A DNA stretch of 64,000 nt from Streptomyces cavernicola (GTDB lineage: Bacteria > Actinomycetota > Actinomycetes > Streptomycetales > Streptomycetaceae), in assembly GCF_029968035.1 (NCBI RefSeq), contig NZ_JASCIQ010000006.1, forward strand, positions 186,001-250,000, written 5' to 3'. The position numbers were made by a program, and so were the translations under genes. Positions 36,899-45,307 of this stretch are shown here, one piece after another. The stretch's first letter is position 1; each line of letters opens with the position of its first letter. The notes beneath the pieces are model-generated. The model had not been told where the DNA came from. It saw nothing but the letters and a program-made list of their open reading frames with translations, and did not search any database.

Positions 36899-37825
36899 TC
36901 AACGCGACTGCGGGGCGCCCTGCGCCTGCGGCGGGGTGATGCCGAGGGCGGCCATGTACTGCGAGAGCGCCAGCTTGCCGATCGCCGGGTACGCGCCGAG
37001 CGCCTCGGCGTAGGCGCAGCCCGCGTCCTTCGCGGCGGCGTCGAGGACGCCCTCGGGCACCTCGGGGCCGATCAGGTGCGGGGCGAGCGCCAGGTGTGCG
37101 GAGCCGGAGCCCCGCAGCTGGTCGGCGGTCGCGGAGATCGCGCCGTCCTGGTCGAGGGCGGCGGCCATCACCGGCACGGCGAGGCGCGCGGCGAGCAGCA
37201 TGCCGGTGATCCCGGCGGCCTGCACGGCCTCCTCGCCGCCTATCGTCGCGAGGATGATGCCGTCCGCGGCGGTGGCGACGGTGAACAGGCGCGCCCGGTC
37301 GGCGCGGGCGAGCCCGGCCTCCGAGAGGCGCACGTGCAGCGCCTCGGCGAGCAGCGGGTGCGGGCCGAGCACATCGGTCAGCTCGGCGGGCACGCGGCTG
37401 TCCATGACGGCCTGGCGGACCTGGCGCATCAGCGCGTTGTCCGGGCCGGCGAGGAGCGGCACGACGACGGCCACGGGGCCCTGCGGCGCGGGCACGTCCT
37501 GGCCGGCGGCGAGCGCCTGCTGGTGGCGGGCGGTGCGCTGCTCGGCGGTGTGCGCGAGCACGCCGGCGAGCGTGGGGTACTCGGCGTCCTCACCGTCGAG
37601 GTAACCGATCCTCGCGTCGAGGCCCGGCAGCTCGGAACGGGCGATGCTGACGACCTCTTCGGCGAGGCCGCGCGTCGCGGCGGACGGTGTGCCGGGCACG
37701 GCGAGAACCAGCGCGGGTGCTCCCTCGGGAGCCACCGCGGGTTCCGGGCGGCGGTGCCGACCGGGCTGTCGAGGTCGCGGCATTCGTACGGGCAGGCCGT
37801 TGTCGGGCCCAGTGGGGGAGCTCAT
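36899..37825 (-). CDS. CbiX/sirohydrochlorin chelatase-like protein lacking the usual histidines
   Basis: 308 residues built as two CbiX-like alpha/beta halves (PALVLAVPGTPS and IGYLDGEDAEYPTLAGVL in the first, LGPHPLLAEALHVRLSEAG in the second). True chelatases have HGSR at the first strand end and a second metal His; here the first position reads PGT and the second region reads PLLAGPDNAL. Cobalt or iron chelation is therefore doubtful, and the protein may have another role. ATG 37825 is the first good start. It is free-standing. Confidence 0.7.
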   Translation of the reverse strand: MSSPTGPDNGLPVRMPRPRQPGRHRRPEPAVAPEGAPALVLAVPGTPSAATRGLAEEVVSIARSELPGLDARIGYLDGEDAEYPTLAGVLAHTAEQRTARHQQALAAGQDVPAPQGPVAVVVPLLAGPDNALMRQVRQAVMDSRVPAELTDVLGPHPLLAEALHVRLSEAGLARADRARLFTVATAADGIILATIGGEEAVQAAGITGMLLAARLAVPVMAAALDQDGAISATADQLRGSGSAHLALAPHLIGPEVPEGVLDAAAKDAGCAYAEALGAYPAIGKLALSQYMAALGITPPQAQGAPQSR

Positions 37826-38042
37826 GGCGCCGCATGCTACTGGTTTCCCGCGTGCCGCTGTTCGGGCAGGTGCCACCTGAGTGGTATCCGTCCGGTTTTA
37901 TCCCTTCAGTGGCGAATTTCTCGACTGTCGGAATCGGCGCCCGAGTTGCTGCATATCGACACACCTGCAGGTCAGGGCGGTGAACGCCAGGGGCGCACGG
38001 CGCTGTGACGTACACCCCATCCGCCTATGGCGAGTTGCAGCC

Positions 38043-38130
38043 CTTACGGCAGGCTCACGACGGGTTTGCGACAGGCTTACGGCGGGCTTTCGGCAGGCTT
38101 ACGGCGGGCTCGCGCGAGGCTTACGGCAGG
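38043..38130. repeat. Eight-unit 11-bp tandem repeat
   Basis: Eight consecutive 11-bp units of CTTACGGC(A/G)GG type, with some diverged (CTCACGACGGG, TTTGCGACAGG, CTCGCGCGAGG). The last unit includes the stop codon of the BadF-type kinase gene on the reverse strand. The upstream 37826-38042 holds two CAGGTG/CACCTG-type palindromes (37867-37879 and 37963-37972) and no gene. Confidence 0.8.
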
Positions 38131-39104
38131 TGCAGCATGCGCCCGTCGTGTGGCAGCCGCAGCGTCCCGGCGGCGAGCGCCCGCGCGAGTACGACGGCGC
38201 CGTCGAGCGGGTCCCCGTCCGCCACCGAGACGCGTGCGGCGGGCAGTTGGGCGGCCAGCTCCTCCTCCAGCGGTACAACCAAGGGGGCGCCCATCTTGAA
38301 CAGGCCGCCGGTGAGGGCGACTTCACACTCCGTCCCGCTCGGGCACACGGCGACCGCCGCCTCCGCGATGTGCCGCGCGGCCTCCCGCAGGATCCCCTCG
38401 GCCACCGGGTCGTGCGGGGCGCAGCGGGCCACCTCGGGCGCGAACGAGGCGAGCACGGCCGGCCGGTCGGTCCGCGGGTAGAGCTTGCCGGGCAGCTCGT
38501 TCAGCGGCCCGTCGAAGACGGCCTCGGCACGCGCGCGGAGCGCCGGCGAACAGCCGCGCCGGCCGTCGTACGCGCGCATCGCCGCGTCGAGTCCGGCCCG
38601 GCCGATCCAGGCGCCGCCGCCGCAGTCGCCGAGGAGATGCCCCCAGCCGTCGGCCCGCCGCCAGCTCCGCAGGTCCGTGCCGAGCGCGATCAGGCCGGTG
38701 CCCGCCGCGACGACCGCGCCGGGGCGCTGCCCGAGCGCCCCCGCGTACGCCGTCACCGCGTCCGCCGCGAGCGCGAGCCGCCGCGTGCCGAAGGCCCCGT
38801 CGAGCGCGGCGGGCAGCCGCTCCCGCAGGTCGCCGCCGAGCGTCGCCATGCCCGCGGAGCCCACGGCGACGGCCGCGACCGCACCGCCGCCCGCGCCGTC
38901 GATCAACTCACGGGCCATCGGCCCGAGTTGCTGCATCAGGTGCCCGGCGTCGATCCCGGCGGGGCCGGTGCGCACGGGCTCACGAGAGGTCAGGGTCCGG
39001 GGTGGGCCGTCTCCGCCCGCCGGTGCGAGGGCCACCCGCAGGCCGGAGCCGCCGGAGTCGACGCCGACGACCCAGGGCACGTCGGGCGTCGCGGCGGCGG
39101 TCAC
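38121..39104 (-). CDS. BadF/BadG/BcrA/BcrD-type ATPase, N-acetylglucosamine kinase-like
   Basis: 327 residues of ASKHA fold. Phosphate-1 motif is [15 protein letters not shown], the adenosine/hinge part is [11 protein letters not shown] and [14 protein letters not shown], and phosphate-2 region is [12 protein letters not shown]. Homologues phosphorylate GlcNAc or related sugars. GTG 39104 overlaps the ung stop by 4 bp, so it is translated with ung, an odd functional pairing but common in Streptomyces. Confidence 0.88.
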   Translation of the reverse strand: MTAAATPDVPWVVGVDSGGSGLRVALAPAGGDGPPRTLTSREPVRTGPAGIDAGHLMQQLGPMARELIDGAGGGAVAAVAVGSAGMATLGGDLRERLPAALDGAFGTRRLALAADAVTAYAGALGQRPGAVVAAGTGLIALGTDLRSWRRADGWGHLLGDCGGGAWIGRAGLDAAMRAYDGRRGCSPALRARAEAVFDGPLNELPGKLYPRTDRPAVLASFAPEVARCAPHDPVAEGILREAARHIAEAAVAVCPSGTECEVALTGGLFKMGAPLVVPLEEELAAQLPAARVSVADGDPLDGAVVLARALAAGTLRLPHDGRMLHLP

Positions 39105-39778
39105 GGCAGCCGCCAGTCCACGGGCTGCGCGCCCTGCCGGGCGAGGAGGTCATTGACGCGGCTGAAGGGGCGCGAGCCGAAGAACCCGCGGTCCGCGGAC
39201 ATGGGGGAGGGGTGCGCGGATTCGACCGCGGGAAGCTCGCCGAGGAGCGGCCGGAGGTTGCGGGCGTCCCGCCCCCACAGCACCGACACCAGCGGCTTGC
39301 CGCGCGCGGCCAGGGCCCGGATGGCCTGCTCGGTGACCTCTTCCCAGCCCTTGCCCCGGTGCGCTGCGGGGCGGCGGGGCGCGGTGGTGAGCGCCCTGTT
39401 GAGCAGCAGCACGCCCTGCCGGGTCCAGGGGGTGAGGTCGCCGTTGCCCGGCTGGGGCAGTCCCAGGTCGGTGCCCAGCTCGCGGTAGATGTTGAGCAGG
39501 CTGGGCGGCAGCGGCCGGACCTCGGACGCGACGGAGAAGCTCAGGCCCACCGCATGTCCCGGTGTCGGGTACGGGTCCTGGCCCACGATCAGCACCTTCA
39601 CCTCGTCGAATGGCTGCTGGAAGGCTCTCAGGACGTGCGCACCAGAGGGGAGGTAGGTCCGGCCCGCGGCGATCTCCGCGCGCAGGAAGTCCCCCATGCC
39701 GGCGATGCGTTCAGCCACCGGCTCCAGCGCCTGGGCCCACCCTGGTTCGACGATTTCATTCAACGGTCGTGCTGCCAC
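39101..39778 (-). CDS. ung: Uracil-DNA glycosylase, family 1
   Basis: 225 residues, the standard length. The catalytic water-activating motif [18 protein letters not shown] contains Asp68, and the uracil-recognition/DNA-insertion loop [19 protein letters not shown] contains His189. [15 protein letters not shown] is also conserved. It removes uracil from DNA to start base excision repair. GTG 39778 gives the family N-terminus. Confidence 0.96.
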   Translation of the reverse strand: MAARPLNEIVEPGWAQALEPVAERIAGMGDFLRAEIAAGRTYLPSGAHVLRAFQQPFDEVKVLIVGQDPYPTPGHAVGLSFSVASEVRPLPPSLLNIYRELGTDLGLPQPGNGDLTPWTRQGVLLLNRALTTAPRRPAAHRGKGWEEVTEQAIRALAARGKPLVSVLWGRDARNLRPLLGELPAVESAHPSPMSADRGFFGSRPFSRVNDLLARQGAQPVDWRLP

Positions 39779-40152
39779 GGCGTCACCCTACTGGTGCAAC
39801 GGGTCTGGCGATCAACCTGAGTTCGGGTTCGGGGGGAGGCTGCTCAGTTCGGTTCTGGGGTTCGCCCCCCGAACGGGCCCCCGAACACGACCCCCAGCGC
39901 GTTTCCCCCCCGGGTTCGGCTTCGAGGGACGGCCGGGGTACGGGCCTCCCCCCAGCCCCGCCCCGGGGCCAGCCCGTCAGCTCGGTTCCGGGGACAGCCG
40001 TCCTCGGGCACGGCTCCGGGGTTCGACCCGCGAACACGACCCCCAGCCCGAGCGCACGCGGCTGTTCCGGGAGTCACTCCCCGAACCGCCGCACGCCCCG
40101 TGCCCGAGCCCGAGCCCGTACCCTCGTTCTCCCTGCCTGGCCGGAGGGCCTG
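39779..40152. other. Gene-free region with direct repeats
   Basis: About 370 bp without a gene. A 17-bp direct repeat CGAACACGACCCCCAGC occurs at 39882-39898 and 40031-40047. Each copy is preceded by GGGGTTCG, forming GGGGTTCG-CCC-CGAAC-type hairpins. It precedes ung and follows the propeller gene on the same strand, so it holds the ung promoter side; no -35/-10 pair was recognised. Confidence 0.6.
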
Positions 40153-41238
40153 TCAGTCGATCACCGCCGCCCGTACGCACAGCACGTCCGGCAGGTGGGA
40201 GGCGAGTCGTTGCCAGCTCTCGCCGTCGTCCGCGCTCGCGTACAGCTCGCCGTTGCGGTTGCCGAAGTAGACGCCCGCCGGGTCCGCGTCGTCCGTGCAG
40301 AGGGCGTCCCGCAGCACCGTGCCGTAGTGGTCGGTCTCCGGGAGGCCTTCGGCGAGGGGCTCCCAGGTCTTGCCGGCGTCCTGCGTGCGGAAGACCCGGC
40401 AGCGGTGCTCGGCGGGGACGCGGTCGATGTCGGCGTTGATCGGGAAGACGTACGCCGTGTCCGCGCGGTGCGGGTGGGCGGCGACGGCGAAGCCGAAGTC
40501 GGAGGGCAGGCCCCCGCCGATGTCGGTCCAGCGCGCGCCGCCGTCGTCGCTCCGGAACACCCCCCAGTGGTTCTGGAGATACAGCCGGTCCGGCTCGGCG
40601 GCGTCCCTCGCGACCTTGTGCACGCACTGGCCGAACTCGGGGTCGGGATCGGGCAGGAACACCGCCGACACCCCGGAGTTGGAGGGCGCCCAGCTCGCGC
40701 CGCCGTCCTCGGTGCGGAACACGCCGGCCGTGGAGACGGCCACCGTGATCGCCCTCGGGTCTCTCGCGTCGGTCAGGATCGTGTGCAGGCCCTCACCGCC
40801 ACCACCCGGCACCCACTGCTTGCGCGTCGGGTGCTCCCACAGCGGCCGTACGAGCTCGAAGCTCTCGCCGCGGTCCTCCGAGCGGTACAGGGCGGCGGGT
40901 TCCGTGCCCGCGTACACCACGTCGGGCTCGGCCGCCGAGGGGTGCAGTTGCCAGACGCGCTCGAGCGAAGCCCCGGTGTCCTTGGGGAACTTGACGGGTG
41001 CCTTGGTGGGTTCGGTCCAGGTGGCGCCCAGGTCGTCGGAGTGGAAGACCGACGGTCCCCAGTGCGCACTGTCCCCGCCGGCCAGGAGACGGGGGGTGTC
41101 GCCGCGGGTGTCGATCGCGACGGAGTACACGGCCTGCGCGTTGAAGTGCGGTCCGTCGAACTCCCAGGCGACACCTCGCCTCCGTCCGAGGAAGAGCCCC
41201 TTGCGCGTGCCTACGGCGAGCAGAACATCGGTCGGCAT
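40153..41238 (-). CDS. BNR/Asp-box repeat beta-propeller (sialidase/VPS10-like glycosyl hydrolase)
   Basis: 361 residues with at least six Asp boxes of S-x-D-x-G-x-x-W type: SDDLGATW, SEDRGESF, TEDGGASW, SDDGGARW, TQDAGKTW and SADDGESW. No signal peptide is present, so it is probably cytoplasmic despite the exo-sialidase label often given to such proteins. Sialidase catalytic Arg triad and Tyr/Glu pair were not recognised. ATG 41238 is preceded by GGAGGTGG. Function unknown. Confidence 0.82.
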   Translation of the reverse strand: MPTDVLLAVGTRKGLFLGRRRGVAWEFDGPHFNAQAVYSVAIDTRGDTPRLLAGGDSAHWGPSVFHSDDLGATWTEPTKAPVKFPKDTGASLERVWQLHPSAAEPDVVYAGTEPAALYRSEDRGESFELVRPLWEHPTRKQWVPGGGGEGLHTILTDARDPRAITVAVSTAGVFRTEDGGASWAPSNSGVSAVFLPDPDPEFGQCVHKVARDAAEPDRLYLQNHWGVFRSDDGGARWTDIGGGLPSDFGFAVAAHPHRADTAYVFPINADIDRVPAEHRCRVFRTQDAGKTWEPLAEGLPETDHYGTVLRDALCTDDADPAGVYFGNRNGELYASADDGESWQRLASHLPDVLCVRAAVID

Positions 41239-41368
41239 GCCGACCACCTCCGGTACATGTCGGTTGACCTCGTTGTCACGACATGCCTCAGTCTGCACCC
41301 GGCCACTGACAACGGCCCGGAAACCGCCCCGGACCTGTGACGATCCGGCATTTCACGCCGACGGGCCG

Positions 41369-42334
41369 CTACGCCGAGGCGTCGTCGCGCCCCGCCACGA
41401 GCGAGCCGATCGAGGCGATCTCCCCGGGCCCCACCCGGCAGCAGCCGCCCACCAGGCGCGCGCCCGCGTCTACCCAGCCCCGTACGCGCTCGGCCGAGAA
41501 CGTGGCCGGGCCGCGCCAGCCGCGGGCCGTGGCGTCCCAGTGCTCGCCGCTGTTGGGGTAGACCACGACGGGCTTGCCGGTCACCCGCGCGGCGATCGGC
41601 ACGGCCACGTCGGCGTCCTGCGGGCTGCAGCAGTTGACGCCGACCGCGAAGACCTCGTCGCTCTCCGCGACCAGTGCGAAGGCCTCCTCCAGCGGCTGCC
41701 CCGCCCGCGTCCGGGCCCCCGCCACGCTGTACGACAGCCAGGCGGGCACGCCCAGGCCGCGCACCGCGCGCAGCAGCGCCGCCGCCTCGTCCGTGTCCGG
41801 CACGGTCTCCAGGGCGAGGACGTCAGGACCGGCCGCGGCGAGGGTCTCCAGGCGGGGGCGGTGGAAGCGTTCGAGGGCGTCGACCGAGAGCCCGTACCGC
41901 CCGCGGTACTCCGAGCCGTCCGCGAGCATCGCCCCGTACGGCCCCGCGGAGGCGGCCACCCACAGCGGGCGGCGCACTCCGGCAGAGCGGGCGCGCGCGG
42001 CGGCTTCGCGCGCCGACTGCACACTCAGGTGCAGCAGTTCGCTCGTGCGTGCGGCGTCGAAGCCGTACCGGGCGAACCCCTCGTACGTCGCCTGATAGCT
42101 GGCCGTGATGGCGACGCTCGCGCCGGCCTCGTAGTACGCGAGGTGGGCCTCGGTGACGGCCTCCGGGCGGTCCGCGAGCAGCCGCGCGGACCAGAGGGCG
42201 TCGCTCAGGTCGTGCCCGGCGGACTCCAGTTGGTTCGACATCCCGCCGTCCAGGACCACCGGCCCCGCCGCGACCGCCTCGGGCAGTGAGGGTCGCTCGC
42301 GCGGTGCTTCCGTCGCCTTCGCCGTATGTCCCAT
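41369..42334 (-). CDS. mmuM: Homocysteine S-methyltransferase
   Basis: 321 residues. The zinc cysteines are visible: VGVNCCSP near residue 230 and the [13 protein letters not shown] motif near the end. The N-terminal [10 protein letters not shown], then [20 protein letters not shown] is also conserved. It transfers a methyl group from S-methylmethionine or SAM to homocysteine, making methionine. It is divergent from aroQ by 63 bp. ATG 42334 fits the family start. Confidence 0.93.
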   Translation of the reverse strand: MGHTAKATEAPRERPSLPEAVAAGPVVLDGGMSNQLESAGHDLSDALWSARLLADRPEAVTEAHLAYYEAGASVAITASYQATYEGFARYGFDAARTSELLHLSVQSAREAAARARSAGVRRPLWVAASAGPYGAMLADGSEYRGRYGLSVDALERFHRPRLETLAAAGPDVLALETVPDTDEAAALLRAVRGLGVPAWLSYSVAGARTRAGQPLEEAFALVAESDEVFAVGVNCCSPQDADVAVPIAARVTGKPVVVYPNSGEHWDATARGWRGPATFSAERVRGWVDAGARLVGGCCRVGPGEIASIGSLVAGRDDASA

Positions 42335-42397
42335 GCGTCGAAGCTAACGCGTTCTCCCACCGCCGGACCCTCGCGGACCCCGCCGTACGCTGTGGCC

Positions 42398-42859
42398 ATG
42401 GCAAAGGTACTGATCCTGAACGGCCCCAATCTCAACCTGCTCGGCACCCGTGAGCCCGGCATCTACGGGGCGCAGACCCTGAGGGACGTCGAGGCCCTGT
42501 GCGAGGAGACCGCGGCGGAGCTCGGCCTGACCGCGGACTGCCGGCAGTCCAACCACGAGGGCGCGTTGATCGACTGGATCCATGAGGCGGGCCGGGAGCA
42601 GGCCGAGGGGCGGCTGATCGGGGCGGTGATCAACGCCGGCGCGTACACGCACACGTCCGTCGCGCTGCACGACGCGATCAAGGGCGTCGGACTGCGCGCC
42701 ATCGAGGTGCACATCTCCAACGTGCACGCGCGCGAGCCGTTCCGGAACCACTCGTACCTCTCGCCGGCCGCCGCGGGCATCGTCGTCGGCTTCGGCACGG
42801 AGGGGTACCGCCTGGCGATCGAGGGCCTGGACCGCCTCGCGAAGGCCGCTGCCGCCTGA
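42398..42859 (+). CDS. aroQ: Type II 3-dehydroquinate dehydratase
   Basis: 153 residues, standard length. The N-terminal [19 protein letters not shown] includes the catalytic Tyr23, and [30 protein letters not shown] and [14 protein letters not shown] (His) are all typical. It converts 3-dehydroquinate to 3-dehydroshikimate in the shikimate pathway. It is followed by a very strong terminator. Confidence 0.97.
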   Translation: MAKVLILNGPNLNLLGTREPGIYGAQTLRDVEALCEETAAELGLTADCRQSNHEGALIDWIHEAGREQAEGRLIGAVINAGAYTHTSVALHDAIKGVGLRAIEVHISNVHAREPFRNHSYLSPAAAGIVVGFGTEGYRLAIEGLDRLAKAAAA

Positions 42860-42887
42860 GGCGCAGTCGCCTGAGGCCGTAGACGAA

Positions 42888-42935
42888 GAGAGGCGCGCCC
42901 GCCCGGTCCACACGGACCCGGCGGGCGCGCCTCTC
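42888..42935. terminator. Bidirectional terminator after aroQ
   Basis: Perfect 16-bp arms (GAGAGGCGCGCCCGCC at 42888-42903, complement at 42920-42935) with a 16-base loop that itself contains GGTCC/GGACC. It lies between the convergent aroQ and DUF4440 genes. Confidence 0.9.
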
Positions 42936-42965
42936 GGCATCGGCGGAGGAAGGGGAGGGGGAGGC

Positions 42966-43394
42966 TCAGCACCTCGCCGTGAGCCGGACTCCGCACTTCG
43001 GGTCGAGTTCCGGCTCGTCGGGGGCGGGGCCCACGCGCGAGAGCAACACCAGCCAGCCGCCGGGGACTTGGACCCATGTGCGGGTGCACAGCACGCGCGC
43101 GTGGAAGGGGGTGCCGAGCCACTCGCCAGCGGCGGTCAGGGTGCGGCGGGTGATGCCGGCGCGGCCGTTGACGGTCGCGAGGGTCTCCTCGGGGGCGAGC
43201 TCGGTCACGACCAGGCGTCCCGTGGTGAGTTCCCTTATTTCCTCGCTGCGGTCCAGGCTGCGGCCGTCCGGGCGGACGGAGACGAATTGCGGGTGCAGCA
43301 TCCGGTCGAGGGCGTCCACATCGAGCGCCAGGACGGCGGCGGCCAGCCGCCGTTCGGCGCCGATCAGAGCCTCAGCGGGAAAGATGTCGTCCAT
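42966..43394 (-). CDS. DUF4440/SnoaL-like (NTF2-fold) protein
   Basis: 142 residues. The NTF2-fold pattern is an N-terminal helix with ERRLAAAVLALDVDALDRML, then HPQFVSVRPDGRSLDRSE, and strands ending TWVQVPGGWLVLLSRV. Such proteins bind small hydrophobic ligands or act as simple isomerases; no specific role can be given. ATG 43394 is the family start; an open frame upstream to 43631 is not protein-like. Confidence 0.8.
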   Translation of the reverse strand: MDDIFPAEALIGAERRLAAAVLALDVDALDRMLHPQFVSVRPDGRSLDRSEEIRELTTGRLVVTELAPEETLATVNGRAGITRRTLTAAGEWLGTPFHARVLCTRTWVQVPGGWLVLLSRVGPAPDEPELDPKCGVRLTARC

Positions 43395-43682
43395 TGCGCC
43401 GATCGTACGGGTCCGTCGCGGCCTGTGGGAGGGCGCGCGGGAATGTGCGGGCTGCACCTGAACCACCCGGACGGGCCCGCGCGTCGCGTGCGGCGGGGCG
43501 CGGCGGGGGCCGCCGGTCGCCCGCGGCTCGCCCGGCCGGGGAGGCGTCAACTCCCTTGTGCGGAGCGTGACATGCGGTACGCGAAGGCGATCGACGCACT
43601 CCGGAGTGTCGGCCGGGCCCGGCCGGGGCACTCACGGCGTACGCCGATCGCCTCGCTCATGTGCGGTCGTGCGGTTGGCCCG

Positions 43683-44777
43683 TCAGATCGCCCAGACGTA
43701 CTGGTTCGGGATGTGGATGTCGGCGTCGAGCTCGCGGGCCGCGTGCAGGGCCCAGGACGGGTTGCGCAGCAGCTCGCGGCCGAGGAGCACCGCGTCCGCC
43801 TCGCCGTTGGCGAGGACCTTCTCGGCCTGCTGCGGCTCGGTGATCAGGCCGACCGCGGCGACCGGGAGGTGCGTCTCGTTCTTGACGCGGGCGGCGAAGG
43901 GCACCTGGTAGCCGGGGCCGACGGGGATCTTGACGTCGGACACGTTGGCGCCGGAGGACACGTCGAGCAGGTCGACGCCGTGCTCCTTCAGCTCCCGGGC
44001 GAACCGCACGGTGTCGTCGGCCGTCCAGCCGCCCTCGTCCAGCCAGTCGGTGGCCGAGATACGGAAGAACAGCGGCTTGTCCTCGGGCCACACCGCCCGT
44101 ACGGCGTCGACGACTTCGAGGGCGAAGCGGGTGCGGTTCTCGTACGAGCCGCCGTAGGCGTCGGTGCGCTTGTTGGAGTGCGGGGAGAGGAACTCGTGGA
44201 TCAGGTAGCCGTGCGCGCCGTGCACCTCGACGACCTCGAAGCCCGCGGCGAGCGCACGCCGGGCCGCGTCGGCGAACTGGCCCACGATCTCCTGGATCTG
44301 GTCGACCGTCAGCTCCGTCGGGACGGGGTGGTCGTCGCGGAAGGGCACCGGGCTCGGGCCGAGCGGCTGCCAGCCGTGCTCGTCGGGGCCGACCGGGCCG
44401 CCGCGGTTCACCCACGGGCGGTCCGTGGAGGCCTTGCGGCCGGCGTGCGCGATCTGGATGCCGGGCACGGAGCCGCGCGCCTTGAGGAAGTCGGTGATCC
44501 GGCGCAGCGCCTCGGTCTGGGTGTCGTTCCAGAGGCCCAGGTCGTACGGGCTGATCCGGCCCTCCGGGCTGACGGCGGTGGCCTCGACGAGGATGAGTCC
44601 GGTGCCGCCGGTGGCGCGGGCGCCGTAGTGCGCGAAGTGCCAGTCGCCCGCCACGCCGGCGTTCGGGCCGAAGGCCTCCGCCGAGTACTGGCACATGGGG
44701 GCCATCCACACACGGTTCGGGACGGTGACGGACCGGAGGGTGTACGGCTCGAACAGGGCACTCACAGCGGACTCCAT
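43683..44777 (-). CDS. NADH:flavin oxidoreductase, Old Yellow Enzyme family (YqjM-like)
   Basis: 364 residues, TIM barrel. Characteristic segments are NRVWMAPMCQYSAEA with the redox-tuning Cys of the YqjM class, HFAHYGARATGGTGL, IQIAHAGRKAS, and VEVHGAHGYLIHEFLSPHSN with the catalytic His pair. SYENRTRFALEVVDAV follows, and PVAAVGLITEPQQAEKVLANG marks the FMN phosphate site. It reduces activated C=C bonds of enones or maleimides. The divergent ArsR-type gene and the operators between suggest induction by an electrophile. Confidence 0.94.
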   Translation of the reverse strand: MESAVSALFEPYTLRSVTVPNRVWMAPMCQYSAEAFGPNAGVAGDWHFAHYGARATGGTGLILVEATAVSPEGRISPYDLGLWNDTQTEALRRITDFLKARGSVPGIQIAHAGRKASTDRPWVNRGGPVGPDEHGWQPLGPSPVPFRDDHPVPTELTVDQIQEIVGQFADAARRALAAGFEVVEVHGAHGYLIHEFLSPHSNKRTDAYGGSYENRTRFALEVVDAVRAVWPEDKPLFFRISATDWLDEGGWTADDTVRFARELKEHGVDLLDVSSGANVSDVKIPVGPGYQVPFAARVKNETHLPVAAVGLITEPQQAEKVLANGEADAVLLGRELLRNPSWALHAARELDADIHIPNQYVWAI

Positions 44778-44825
44778 TCGCGGAAGGCGTTGCCCGGCGC
44801 AGCGGAGGCGGCGCCGGTTCGGTTA

Positions 44826-44880
44826 GTACGATACCCACCGTAGTACGAGAGCTGTCAAACTACGAGGGTTCTCGTACAAT
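44826..44880. promoter_or_regulatory. Divergent promoters with GTACGA half-sites (OYE/ArsR)
   Basis: GTACGA occurs at 44826 and 44843, TACGAG at 44861 and the inverse TCGTAC at 44872. GTACGAGA (44843-44850) and TCTCGTAC (44870-44877) form a perfect dyad. A forward promoter can be read as CTGTCA (44852-44857), 17 bases, TACAAT (44875-44880). On the reverse strand TTGACA (44854-44859 complement) faces the OYE gene. The dyad overlaps both promoters, as expected for a shared repressor. Confidence 0.65.
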
Positions 44881-44926
44881 GGCTTCGGGAACGCCGGGCC
44901 GATCAAGCCGATGAAGTGGAGCCGCA

Positions 44927-45289
44927 GTGACACCCGCGACGAAGAGCACGGGCAGCAGCCGCACCCTGGAGCACCCCGAGCTCGATGAGATCCGCCTCGA
45001 AGGCGTCCTGCACGCGCTCTCCGACCCGATGCGGCTGCGCATCGTCACCGAACTGGCCGCCGCCGAGGACGAACTGGCCTGTTCGTACTTCGAGCTGCCG
45101 GTCACCAAGTCGACCACCACCCACCACTTCCGGGTGCTGCGCGAGAGCGGTGTGATCCGGCAGAGCTACCGTGGCACGGCCAAGATGAGCGGCCTGCGCC
45201 GCGACGACCTGGACGCGCTCTTCCCCGGCCTCCTCGACAGCGTCCTCGGCGCGGCGGCCCGGCAGGCGGGGCGGCTGGGCGGGGCCTGA
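44927..45289 (+). CDS. ArsR-family winged-helix regulator
   Basis: 120 residues. DEIRLEGVLHALSDPMRLRI, then the recognition helix region VTKSTTTHHFRVLRESGVIRQ and an end FPGLLDSVLGAA. No Cys-rich metal site is present; Cys52 (ELACSYFELP) is the only cysteine, so a thiol-based sensor is possible and metal sensing unlikely. GTG 44927 follows a GGAGC site. It probably represses the divergent OYE gene and itself. Confidence 0.88.
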   Translation: MTPATKSTGSSRTLEHPELDEIRLEGVLHALSDPMRLRIVTELAAAEDELACSYFELPVTKSTTTHHFRVLRESGVIRQSYRGTAKMSGLRRDDLDALFPGLLDSVLGAAARQAGRLGGA

Positions 45290-45307
45290 CGGCCGGGGCA
45301 GGTGCCG

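Noticed and set aside
37590..38015. 141-codon reverse frame over the start of the CbiX-like gene
   Set aside because: Its N-terminal part covers AT-richer non-coding DNA and its remainder overlaps the CbiX gene out of frame; no family pattern.
40153..41238. Calling the BNR-repeat protein a true sialidase
   Set aside because: Asp boxes are present but no signal peptide and no recognisable Arg triad or Tyr/Glu catalytic pair; propeller of unknown function is safer.
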